Source of the DNA: Beroe ovata
Taxonomy: Eukaryota; Ctenophora; Nuda; Beroida; Beroidae
NCBI GenBank assembly: GCA_946803715.1
Contig: CAMPET010000016.1
Coordinates: 486,458-550,457 of the forward strand
DNA: 64,000 bases
Direction of reading: 5' to 3'
The notes below the pieces were generated by a model, which worked only from the letters and a program-made list of their open reading frames with translations, was not told where the DNA came from and made no database searches. A program made the translations under genes and the position numbers. Positions 1 through 9,836 of this stretch are shown piece after piece. How positions within the stretch are numbered: position 1 is the stretch's first letter; each line of letters begins with the position of its first letter.

Positions 1-750
1 AACACAAGGTTGCCGGCATTGCAACGGACATTTCGTCCTATTTAAGTTCCATAGCAACAAGTTTCATTGTCATAGCACTGAAAGAATATATCACGAATAA
101 CTCACTCCTTCATGTGTTCATCCCCAGGATCCACGTGTAGTGACTCATGAGCCACAACCACGTGTAATGGCATGGCAGCTATCATAGTTATCAGGAGCCA
201 CACCATAATTATCAGGAGCCTACAACAGTTGGGTTGTCTATGGACTGAGCGCAGAATCAGGTTATAATCTGAATTCTTCATTCAATAATCCTATCATTTA
301 CCAGTATATCATACATATTGACCTCGTGAAGGAAAACACTAATGATTTTGATTAAGATATACATCGAACCTTGAAATAAGTGTACAATGTCTCATTTGTG
401 AATTTTATTTTACTTCTGTACACACAATAAAATAATTTTGACCACTTTTCATATTTTGATGAAAATCTAAAAATTACTAAATAATACATCTTGAACTCAA
501 CAATACACATTCATTTAAAGTACATTAAACTGTTAATCGTCTAAATAGTAGGTATCTCCTTACACGAAGAATCGTTATGAAAAAAATATCGTTATGAAAG
601 CTTTCCAATAAAATATCAATGATAACATTGTGAAGAAATTCATAGCAAAAGTTAAACATAGAACGAAAAATGAGGAATCTTAACCTTGCGAATTATTATC
701 ATTACATGGTGATCTTGTGATCTTGAAAAATTAAACGTGAACTATTGTAC
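1..750. other. AT-rich intergenic sequence
   Basis: No coding exon, RNA gene or clear repeat is visible here. The sequence is AT-rich, with short direct repeats such as a doubled 'cacgtgta' and a doubled 'atcaggagcc' near 130-220. It lies beyond the 3' end of the P450 gene. Confidence 0.5.
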
Positions 751-751
751 A

Positions 752-1229
752 ATGTATAACTCAAAATATTATGATCACGAGGCAATGAAAATCTGGATGA
801 AATAGCTATGATAGGTTAATTGAAAACAACAATAGGTAAAACATTGTTCATCTTCATGAACTCTCTTGGCATTTTTTATTGTTTTAAGTCTGAAAAAAAT
901 AGAGTTTGTCATCCCAACATCTCTTAGTCTTCCAACTGACCTGCTGTGATCCTTTACATCTCATTACAGTTTAGAACCTGGGTTTCATGTTCACTTTGAA
1001 GTTGGGGCCAGGTGCTATGGAGACTGAGTGAATATTCCTGTACAGGTCCTTTCCCAGCGTCTGCTCTGTGGTCATCTCAAAGTTGTAGATGAGATAGGCA
1101 ACCATGATCTTAGCCTCCAGGAGGGCAAACCTCTGCCCGATACAGTTACGAGGGCCCGCAGCAAAGGGTACAAAGGCAAATGGGTTCCTATTTTTCGAGT
1201 TTTCCAGCGTGAACCGCTCAGGGTCAAAT
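752..1229 (-). pseudogene. Redundant copy of the P450 3' end (partial last exon plus downstream sequence)
   Basis: The stretch 752-1229 matches 1261-1739 at an offset of about 510 bases with only a few per cent differences. The part from 971 upward encodes the last 85 or so residues of the neighbouring P450, including the heme-binding [13 protein letters not shown] motif and the C-terminus. The copy stops at a single N (1230), followed by 30 GC-rich bases (1231-1260) that can form a hairpin and do not belong to the gene. Because the break falls on an N and most of the gene is absent, an unmerged allelic contig end is at least as likely as a true duplication. It could not make a working enzyme alone. 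Confidence 0.7.
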
Positions 1230-1480
1230 NAGATGCCGCGGGGGGCTTGCCAGCCCCCTGATGTATAACTCAAAACTTTATGATCACGAGGCAATGAAAA
1301 TCTGGATGAAATAGCTATGATAGGTTATTTGAAAACAAAAATAGGTAAAACAATGTTCATCCTCATGAACTCTCTTGACATTTTTTTATCGTTTCACGTC
1401 TGAAAAATGTAGAGTTTGTCATCCCAACATCTCTTAGTCTTCCAACTGACCTGCTGTGATCCTTTACATCTCATTACAGT

Positions 1481-3296
1481 TTAGAACCTGGGTTTCATGT
1501 TCACCTTGAAGTTGGGGCCAGGTGCTATGGAGACTGAGTGAATATTCCTGTACAGGTCCTTCCCCAGCGTCTGCTCTGTGGTCATCTCAAAGTTGTAGAT
1601 GAGATAGGCTACCATGATCTTAGCCTCCAGGAGGGCAAACCTCTGACCGATACAGTTACGAGGGCCCGCAGCAAAGGGTACAAAGGCAAATGGGTTCCTA
1701 TTCTTCGAGTTTTCCAGCGTGAACCGCTCAGGGTCAAATACGTCAGGGTCGTTCCAATGCTCAGGATCGCGGTGTATCCACCAGATGGAAATGTCCAGGT
1801 TCGTCCCAGCAGGAAGACGATGTCCGACCAATTCGATTGGTTCGGACAAACGTCTTCCAACGACGGAACCCGGTGGTTGAATTCTCAGTGTTTCCTTGAC
1901 AACCATGGTCAGATATGAGAGACTTCCGCAGTCAATCTCATTAATATCCCTGCCGGCAAGGTGGTCTCTGATCTCCTCGTAGAGTCTCTGCTGCATGTCA
2001 GGGTGTTTGCACATGTAGTACAGACAGAATGTAACTGTACCCAGGGTGGTGCCGTTACCAGCTAACATGATGGTGTTACACTCTGCCAGGAGGTCATCAT
2101 CAGTAAGTTCACCATTCTCCGCCTGCTCGTAAACCAGTTGGTCCAGGAAGCCTCTCTTGCCCTTGTGCAGGACAGTCTTACCCTCCTTCAAATCCTGCTT
2201 TCTGTCCTTGATCACTCCCATCAGCTTCTCATTCATGTCTTTAATGCTCTGCATCATCATCTTCCCGGCAGCTGTCTTTAAAAAGTACCAATTCCAATTG
2301 TTTAGGATACTCTTGGTTTTCTCCATTGATCCAAGAACCGTTTGTGACATCAGGGCAATGTACTCTTTCGCTTCTCCCTCACGGAAATCCACACCGAATG
2401 ATGTTTCACACAGACTCATGAAAATGCTCTCCTCCACAATGTCCACGATATTCCTCTCTGGATCTGCAAGAACATTCCTCACTAACATTCGACCGGCTTT
2501 CTTCATCGTCACAGCAAAATCGTCCAGAATGTTGAAGTGGAAGGCTGGAGTCATGAGGTGACGCCGCTTTTGCCACGCTTTACCCGGCAGTACCAGGACA
2601 CTATCCTTGATCCACCTGATTGGGAATTGGGATGACTTTTCTAATTTCTCACGGGGAAATCATGTCAAACACAAGTGAATGAAAAGAGTGAGCCACTTTT
2701 TCAATGTTTCGTGGGATCAATCATTTGCTGGCTCGAGGAGCTGATCCCGGCTGATCACGAAGATAATAAACAAATGATCAGGATGATGGTACTCACCAAT
2801 CGAAAGCATCATATTGGAAAGACTTGTTGATGTTTGTGTTCGATTTCCATAGCGGTTCAGCTGCCTCCACGGTATTCAACGATAGATTTGAGGTGAAGAA
2901 GAATTTGAGATGAGAAATCGGGCCATACTTTGCCGGGTCAGTAGCAGCGAAATAACGCTCTTCAAACCTGTATGGAAATATGGATCAGGGTATCCGAATC
3001 ACACTAGAACACCACTGAAGGCGCCACTGCGACACAATAGCAGAGCCACTATAATAGGCAATGCCAATATGCTTACTGCTTAGCGAATCACTACACCTAG
3101 TATAGGATCTTATTATTCTAAATCACTACACGTACTTGTGTATAGTTTCGGGCGTGATGTCAGAGAACATGTGCATGTGGCCGACGAGCGGCTTAGCACC
3201 AGGTGACACAGGAATCCCGGTGTTATTGCGGAACAGGTAGAACCATAGGAGGAAGAGAGCACTCAGAGGGAGCACTATGATGAGCGCGATAAACAT
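1481..3296 (-). CDS. Cytochrome P450, CYP4-like, three exons
   Basis: This is a heme-thiolate monooxygenase, probably anchored in the ER and acting on fatty acids or xenobiotics as CYP4 enzymes do. I rebuild three exons, 3296-3136, 2967-2797 and 2615-1481, which join in frame to 488 residues; CYP4 proteins have about 500. The start is the ATG at 3296, which opens a hydrophobic N-terminal anchor (about residues 2-20) followed by a Pro/Gly hinge. The I-helix has AGNGTT (about 296-301), with Asn where Asp or Glu is usual. ETLR (about 352-355) is the ExxR motif, and [13 protein letters not shown] carries the heme Cys at about 432. The 'RRHLMTPAFHF' segment after the third exon start is typical of the CYP4 clan. 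The subfamily and substrate cannot be given from sequence. Confidence 0.9.
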
Positions 3297-3299
3297 GCT

Positions 3300-3880
3300 G
3301 CTAACTAGAGAGGAAACTAGTGAGCGTCGTCCATGATATGGTGATTATGATTAGATAATTTTACAATTTGTTTGATAGTGACCAAGTTCTTTGCGGATAA
3401 TAGAAAAAAAACCCAATCTTCAACTGGAAATCAGCAGTTACTTGATCAATTCAGCATTAATTAATAAGAAACGAATAAGAAACACTACAGACATAGTTCT
3501 ATGGTAGATATTTCAATAAAATCATACTGGAACCCCAAAATGAGTGCAATAAATAACATAAGGTTTCACTTCAGATCCTACGTCGTTATCAAATTTCTAA
3601 AAAAGGCTGAAATTCAAAACTTCTAGAAATTGTTTACGTACGCAATTCATTCCGCAGAAAACAGTTGTCAATAATAAGTAGATTTTTCATTTCAAATACC
3701 TTATTAATACCCGCTTATCAATAACTCAACAATAACTTTATTAGTAGACTGGATTTCTTAACAATGGCACCAAGCTTCATGAAACCAACTATAAATAGAA
3801 CAAGCGATGTAGTCATACTAAAGTCATCAGCATTGGTAATCAGCATTTGTCCGTTATATCAGATTATCGCGGATAAGGTC
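3300..3880. other. Intergenic, AT-rich
   Basis: This lies between the P450 start and the epoxide hydrolase stop, both on the minus strand. It must hold the P450 promoter. I see no convincing ORF, RNA or repeat. Confidence 0.45.
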
Positions 3881-3881
3881 A

Positions 3882-4004
3882 TCAATCCGGTGATGTAATG
3901 TTATTGATGAAGGAGACAATGTCACCCACAATACCCTCTGCGTTGTCAATATGGGGAAAATGTCCACCTATCTTGTGGTATGTGAACCTGGGATAGAGAA
4001 TTGA

Positions 4005-4041
<37 letters not shown>

Positions 4042-7000
4042 AGTACCCTGAGTAATGAGTATGTATTTGTTGATNGTGTGTGTGTGTTTGTGTGTGTGGA
4101 CAAAACAATAGTGTGTGCTTGTTTGTCCGTGTATGTCTGTGCCTATCTGCGTGTCTGTGTCTGTGTATGTCAGTCTAAGTCTGTGTACAGGTCTATTGTC
4201 TGTGTGTCTGTGTGTCTGTGACTCACTGCCTGATATTGTTGAATGTTCTCCAACTGGTGAACTTGGTTAGATGGATGATCTCATTAGGGAAGTTGGAGAT
4301 AGCCACGGGTACTCTTGGGATCGTGAAGTGCTCCAAATACTCCCTGTCATTCCAGTAGAACTCGTAGTGGAACCTGGGAGAATATATATGTCTTTCAACT
4401 GTAGCAACGGAGAGTATAGGGGAGTATTCCCTATACGACAATTCCTATACGACAATTCCTGAGGGGTATTCGTTGGAAATTCACGCTATTGCGTATTTTT
4501 GAGGGCAAGGGAGATTGAAACGGGTTCATTTTAAATCGCTTTTAATCGATGGGTTGTCGATTTTGTTCTTGAGTTACCTCATTGATGACTGTGCATTTCT
4601 CATACACCAGAATATCGCTAGAGTGGCACACACGTTATCAATACCAAAGTTCCTCAACCCACGCTCCCAGTTTGAGGTCAGATTATCCTCAGCGCTCATC
4701 AGAACCAATGGAGAGCCTGCGCGGAGGAGACATGGAGGGGGGAACGGGGTGTCGATATACAATATCAGCTCGTGGGACGTGGTGAAATGTTGCAGTATTC
4801 CTTGTGTCATAGTCGAGGAGAAAAATGTTTGCCTTGCAGGACGCAAGAACATTTTCTTTAAAAAGGCAAAGTGAAACTGTAGTGTTTTTTGGGTAGTTAT
4901 GAGTGTTATAGTCAGAATTACCGATCCAGGAGATAAGACCCACTGGCGAATCGACAAGTCCGTATCCCAGTGTGTCAGGCATGACAGTTTGCACGTGGAA
5001 ATAGGCAAACTTCTTGTACATCCTGAAATACAACGTGTAAATAAAGGGTGCGTGTAAATATAGTGCATGCACGTGTTACTTGTCCCGAAACGTTATTCGG
5101 TCTTGGTACAGTTTGCGGGTGGTGTTGTTACATTGAACTCATAGACCATAGCAATTAAATCGTCAAATCAGGGATTGGTTGAAACTTTAGCTATTGGAAG
5201 ATCAGCTCGGCAGTAGGGGACCTATCGCAGTGAGCTAAGAAATTTCGCGGACAACTGTGCCAGAAAAACAACAAAAAGATCGGGGCAAGCAGCACCAATC
5301 AATACCTCAGTAATTGTGTTCGTAAATCTGTATAAAGACTCTAAAGGACTCTAATGTTTTCGGTGCAATCAAAAGCTCCCATTGGGCTCCCCAAAAGCTC
5401 TAACTCATATAAGACCATCCAAAAAGATGTTTTTAATGGACGAACCGAACTAAGGGAATTCTCTATTGTCTGTCAATAATAATGAGCCGCTAGTGACGTA
5501 ATACCATTGTCTGAATTCAAATAAATCTGTCCAATGCTTATGGTAGCAGTTATAATCTTTCCGATTGTCTGAAGATTTGTTCTGAGCACGATTGAAAAAT
5601 TGCTCCCATTCCTGCTGCCGAATCATTTTAAAACTGCTACCTAGAACATACCTTCATTGTTCGGAAAAGCATCACACACTGTCACACGACGCATCGATTT
5701 GAATTTCGATGTCGAATTGAATCGCTGTTTGATCTATTTTGGAAATTTGATCCAAATCAGATAATTTCTCCTGCCTCTCACCTGCTCTCCATCTCGGATA
5801 TGGGGTTAATGAACGCCTCCTCCTGAGGGGTCGTGTAAACAAGATGTGGCCAGAACATGCCGACCACAACCTGTGACATCTGTCTCCAACCTAGGGGAGT
5901 AACCAGTTGTAACTGAGGAAAAGTTTAATAGTTCCAGAACCTTCCTGCAACCAATTGTAACTGAGGAAAAGTTCCAGAACCTTCCTGAGAGGGGAAGTGC
6001 TTGGCGAGAATTGGCTCTCCTATTATCATGTTTGTTTCCAGCAGCACACAAACAAATAAATTTCAACCCAGGATTGCCAATGATGATAAAAATATAGCAA
6101 AATAATAGTAGGTACTCACCAAAGTGGATGTGGTTCAAGGTATTGTGCAATCCGATAACGTGTTCAGGGTATATGTAGGTTATAACTGCTCCAATCATAG
6201 CTCCAAGGTCACACCCATGGACCTGTCCGATAATATAGATAATTAGGGGCCATACCGTAGTAAGGGTTTTAAAATTAGGTAGATTGTAAAGAGGGGCATC
6301 TATTTCAATAGACAAATCATGGTTCATTAGTCATGACAGGATGATTCAACTAACCACATATCTGCTGTATCCGAGTTTGATCATAAGTTTGTGGTAAGTA
6401 CAAGCTATGAGGCAGGGAGCAACCCCCTTCACAGGGGGAGATTCAGTAAATCCATGTCCCGGAAGACTTGGAACTACCACACTGTAACCTGGAATACGTG
6501 TCCTTGAATCAAGTTTCGATGAACCAGAGGAATGAACTGTTCCCGTGATAAGAAGTCAAATGTGCCGTGTGATGGAACATTTAGCACAATATCATGTGTT
6601 ATCCATTACCTTGCTGAATAAGTATAGGGACTGACTTGTGGAACTCCCAGATTGTACTCGGCCACCCATGAAGTAGGAGTACTGGAGTCGAATCCTCACT
6701 ACCCTTCACGTGAACGAAATGGAGGTTGATGTCGCCTGAACGAACATGGGGAAATTGTCGATCAGAGCCGTAATTCTAGTAAACATGTTGCATACAACTG
6801 GGAGTTGATTCCTCATTGAGCAAACCTATGACAGTTTTGAAGTGGTCAAACTCTCCTAGTACATTGTTGACATGATTGATATCAAAAACGTCAATCATGT
6901 GCTCTGATATGGTGTTGATGAACGAAGGGGGGAGTCCGTATCGAGATTCTTCGTTGACAATCGGATTATCGTTAACTATCCGCTTCTTCAGACGATCTGG

Positions 7001-7372
7001 GGGCAATCATTGCTACTCCAGAAGCTGGTTCACTTCATTATAGTTGATGGATGCTGCTCCACCATGAAGTTATCAAATCCGAGGTGAAGCAGCATCAAAC
7101 CAGAATATACATCAACACCAATTACCTATATCACGTAATTAATGTAATCCAGTTCTAATCTCCAAACCTCTCATTTCCTCAAATGCCTCCTCGTTTATCG
7201 CTAAACACGGGTCAAATGAAACTACAGGTGTGTGAACGGTCCATGAGTCTGCCATATTTCTCAACTTGGCAGTTTTTTCGCTCATCATACGGGATATCTT
7301 GAGGTTTTTCACCACAACGATCGTAATAACGAGGAGAAGACATGCTCCCACGAACAGAAACATCCAGCACAT
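3882..7372 (-). CDS. Microsomal-type epoxide hydrolase, paralog 1, ten exons
   Basis: This is an alpha/beta-hydrolase that opens epoxides to diols through an ester intermediate, like EPHX1 and insect juvenile-hormone epoxide hydrolases. Exons read on the minus strand are 7372-7168, 6996-6826, 6735-6610, 6488-6355, 6222-6120, 5890-5782, 5022-4922, about 4716-4578, 4373-4227 and 3987-3882. They sum to 1341 nt, or 446 residues (EPHX1 has 455). Exon 1 encodes an N-terminal membrane anchor. Visible elements are the HGWP oxyanion motif, the nucleophile Asp217 in VHGCDLGA, acid Glu394 in SNFPNE and His421 in GGHF; the 27-residue Glu-His spacing equals that of EPHX1. The nucleophile elbow has GCDLG where EPHX1 and paralog 2 have GGDWG. 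Exon 8 has the least certain boundary and is 18 nt shorter than in paralog 2. A single N and (GT)n lie in the last intron. Confidence 0.88.
4008..4222. repeat. (GT)n-rich microsatellite with a single N in an epoxide hydrolase intron
   Basis: A GT-rich, TGTC-rich simple repeat fills the intron between the last two exons of epoxide hydrolase paralog 1. It includes an isolated N at 4075 that probably marks an assembly join. Open frames across it are low-complexity artefacts. Confidence 0.85.
5899..5988. repeat. Imperfect direct repeat in an epoxide hydrolase intron
   Basis: Two adjacent copies of about 40-50 bases, each with 'ttgtaactgaggaaaagtt' followed by 'ccagaaccttcctg', lie just upstream (in transcription) of exon 6 of epoxide hydrolase paralog 1. 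The copies differ by a short insertion. Confidence 0.75.
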
Positions 7373-7384
7373 TGTAACCTGAGG

Positions 7385-7430
<46 letters not shown>

Positions 7431-7927
7431 AATATATTACTCTCAGTACCTACAGAGTACACTTATCAATCGTCCAAATCTAGGAGCTAGTCTCACCTAG
7501 GCCTAGGCTATTATACTTATAGGCAGGTGTTACTTGTGCAAAAAACAACAAGGCTCAGGAAAGGACGCAGGACAATCAGATGTCAAATACTGTAGAATGT
7601 TCGAAACCGCATGTAGAAGTAAGAAGCGAAGAACAGAAATTGCCTTATAACTTTGATGTAGCGTACTGCTGTAGTGCAGGGACTAATTAAATTAAAGTTG
7701 ATAAGGAAATGGGATTTTGCTAATGGGTAGGTAGCACAAATTTAGCCTATCAGAGCCATTAGTTCTCCAATAACCAATTATTATAACTGATTGGTTGGTT
7801 GATAACTAACTTTGATCGTGAAGAAGTTGGATAAGATAAAGTTAGTGTACAAAATATGTGGTTCTGACTTCTGATAAATTATTAAGGTCGAATATTACTA
7901 GTAATAATACCCTAGCCATTAGCAGGT
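7373..7927. promoter_or_regulatory. Divergent intergenic region between epoxide hydrolase 1 and the seven-segment membrane-protein gene
   Basis: The minus-strand epoxide hydrolase starts at 7372 and the plus-strand membrane-protein gene at 7928, so both promoters must lie in this 555-base stretch. Apart from the (GT)n tract I cannot pick out core promoter elements with confidence. Confidence 0.4.
7388..7428. repeat. (GT)n microsatellite upstream of the epoxide hydrolase 1 start codon
   Basis: About 20 GT units sit immediately 5' of the start codon of epoxide hydrolase paralog 1 (minus strand), in the 5' UTR or promoter. Length variation here could change expression, but that is inference. 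Confidence 0.9.
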
Positions 7928-9296
7928 ATGGACATGAGTTGGATAATGGGACTGGAGGATAAGATAACGGAGGATCTTCTGAACCAATTACCGGATTATT
8001 CAGCGTTCGAAGCTGTCCTAGAGATTGATGGCAATAAAATCATGACTTGGGTTAGTCAGACTCGTCATCAATCCAAATCAATTGAAAATGTATTGAGATT
8101 AGCGATACATATATCGAGATAAGCGAAAGATGAATTTACTTCATGACCCACGTTTTCCTCAGGATTTGATCGACCAGATAAAGACACATGGAATGGCAAA
8201 TATCAAATATAGCAACGAGAGTGCTCAAGTAAACTTTGACTTGACCTGGATAGAGCCGGTCGTGGCTGAAGATCAATTTTCTGATGAAGACCTTGAGAAG
8301 ATTTGGGAACTAAATCAAATGAACGCAAGCGATTTATCCGTTGAATCGATTGCGACAAGCATAGAGAGGGACACAACCCCGATGTCTCTTTTCATCGTGT
8401 GCAGCATGGCAATTATCGGCCTGACGTTCACCATGTTGGGAATCTTGCAGATTTACCGTATAAAACAGCAAATTATACCTAAACTTGTCAAAGTTATCCG
8501 TTGTTCGTGCTACATTGTGTTTGTTTATGTTGGTTTATTGTTACTTACACCAGAGTTAGCGGGTCTGATTGTCACCTTTACCCCCCTTGAATTAAGTCCT
8601 GCCACTCGAAATCACGTTCTGGTTTTACCACTCGTTATTCTGCAAGTTGTGCTGGTAACCCTCAAATTGAAAACAATTTGCATCTACTGCTTCCAAATCG
8701 TTATGGTGATGAAGCCATTCCTGTTTAGAGAGAAGAGGAAATTTCTAAGCCGAATCCTCATGTATTCCATTGTCACACTCTGGTTTGTCACGTATATCTC
8801 GTATGGTATTTGGGCCATGTTTATCTTGTGTTTCTCGGGTAAACAATGTAGTCCTATACTAGAGCAGGTAAAGCTGTGGAAAAAGTCGCTGTTTTATCTG
8901 TCTGTTTTCGCTTTTCTGTTCTCACTCCTTGTCTGTGTTGTTTACCAGGTGACGTTTGTGCGAATTTACTTACTCCATGGCTCGAAGATAAAAACCGATC
9001 TGATGAAAAACATCAAGACCACACTCGTTCAGTGTGTTGTTGAAATGCTCTACGACATAGGAATGATAATCTACTATGTAATTGTACGGAACGATAAACC
9101 ACTGTATGAAACAATCGCTGGCATGGCCCAGATAAAACGGATGATAGACATCAAGCTCCTCACAGATACAGGGGCTTGCGGAGCGGAAATCACACTGAGC
9201 CTCCTCTACGAGCACAACCGAACAGACACTTTCCTGGTCTTACAGATGGTGCTATCGGAGAGTCTTGCTTGCCTGACATCCATGTTACTGCGATAG
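7928..9296 (+). CDS. Orphan seven-segment membrane protein (GPCR-like topology), two exons
   Basis: Not recognised as a known family. The long frame (8130-9296, 388 residues) has an acidic N-terminal part of about 85 residues and then about seven hydrophobic segments, with the first near residue 90 and the last near the C-terminus, so the topology is GPCR- or chemoreceptor-like. An upstream frame (7928-8122) ends just before it. A 79-base intron (8051-8129) with donor TGG|GTTAGT and an AG acceptor directly before ATG 8130 joins the two in phase to give 429 residues; this joining is my inference. No DRY, NPxxY or other class-A GPCR motif is evident. It is encoded opposite to, and between, the two epoxide hydrolase genes. 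Confidence 0.65.
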
Positions 9297-9299
9297 TTC

Positions 9300-9836
9300 A
9301 TGGAAGACGTGACTGCAACCTTTTCCACCAATATTATGCACAAGATTTGCTGTTCGTAAGTTTATTAATCAACTGTCACTTTATTACTAACATCGATTGT
9401 CATTGGCTTTGTTCTGCAATATCAGTTTTATAAGAAAATTGGTTCAAAGTAAAGAAGTATGTTTTATTTCAATATTATTGAAACGAAACAGCGTACATGA
9501 TGTTTAGGACAATATAGCATTAATCACATAAATTCATAAAGATATGTTGGAATCACTTATTCAACATAGGTATCATTCAAAAAACAGTAAAATTATTCAA
9601 AAAAAGTAAAATAATTACTATTCGATACATTGTTTCAAAATCATGCTAAAATCTGAACAAAGACCTGTTGGCTATCAAAATCAAGCAAAAATCAGGAGAA
9701 AAAAAACTGTCAAAGTTAATCGATACCTACGAGCAAAAATCAGAAAATAAATTGCTACTGTGGACATACCGTAATATCAATTCATACATTCATATTGATT
9801 TGTATTTTGTCGTGATGTTTTGTCACTCCTCATAAT
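9300..9836. other. AT-rich 3' flanking region between convergent genes
   Basis: This lies between the end of the membrane-protein gene (+) and the stop of epoxide hydrolase paralog 2 (-). It is very AT-rich, with runs such as 'attcaaaaaa', and must contain both 3' UTRs. No further gene is visible. Confidence 0.5.
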
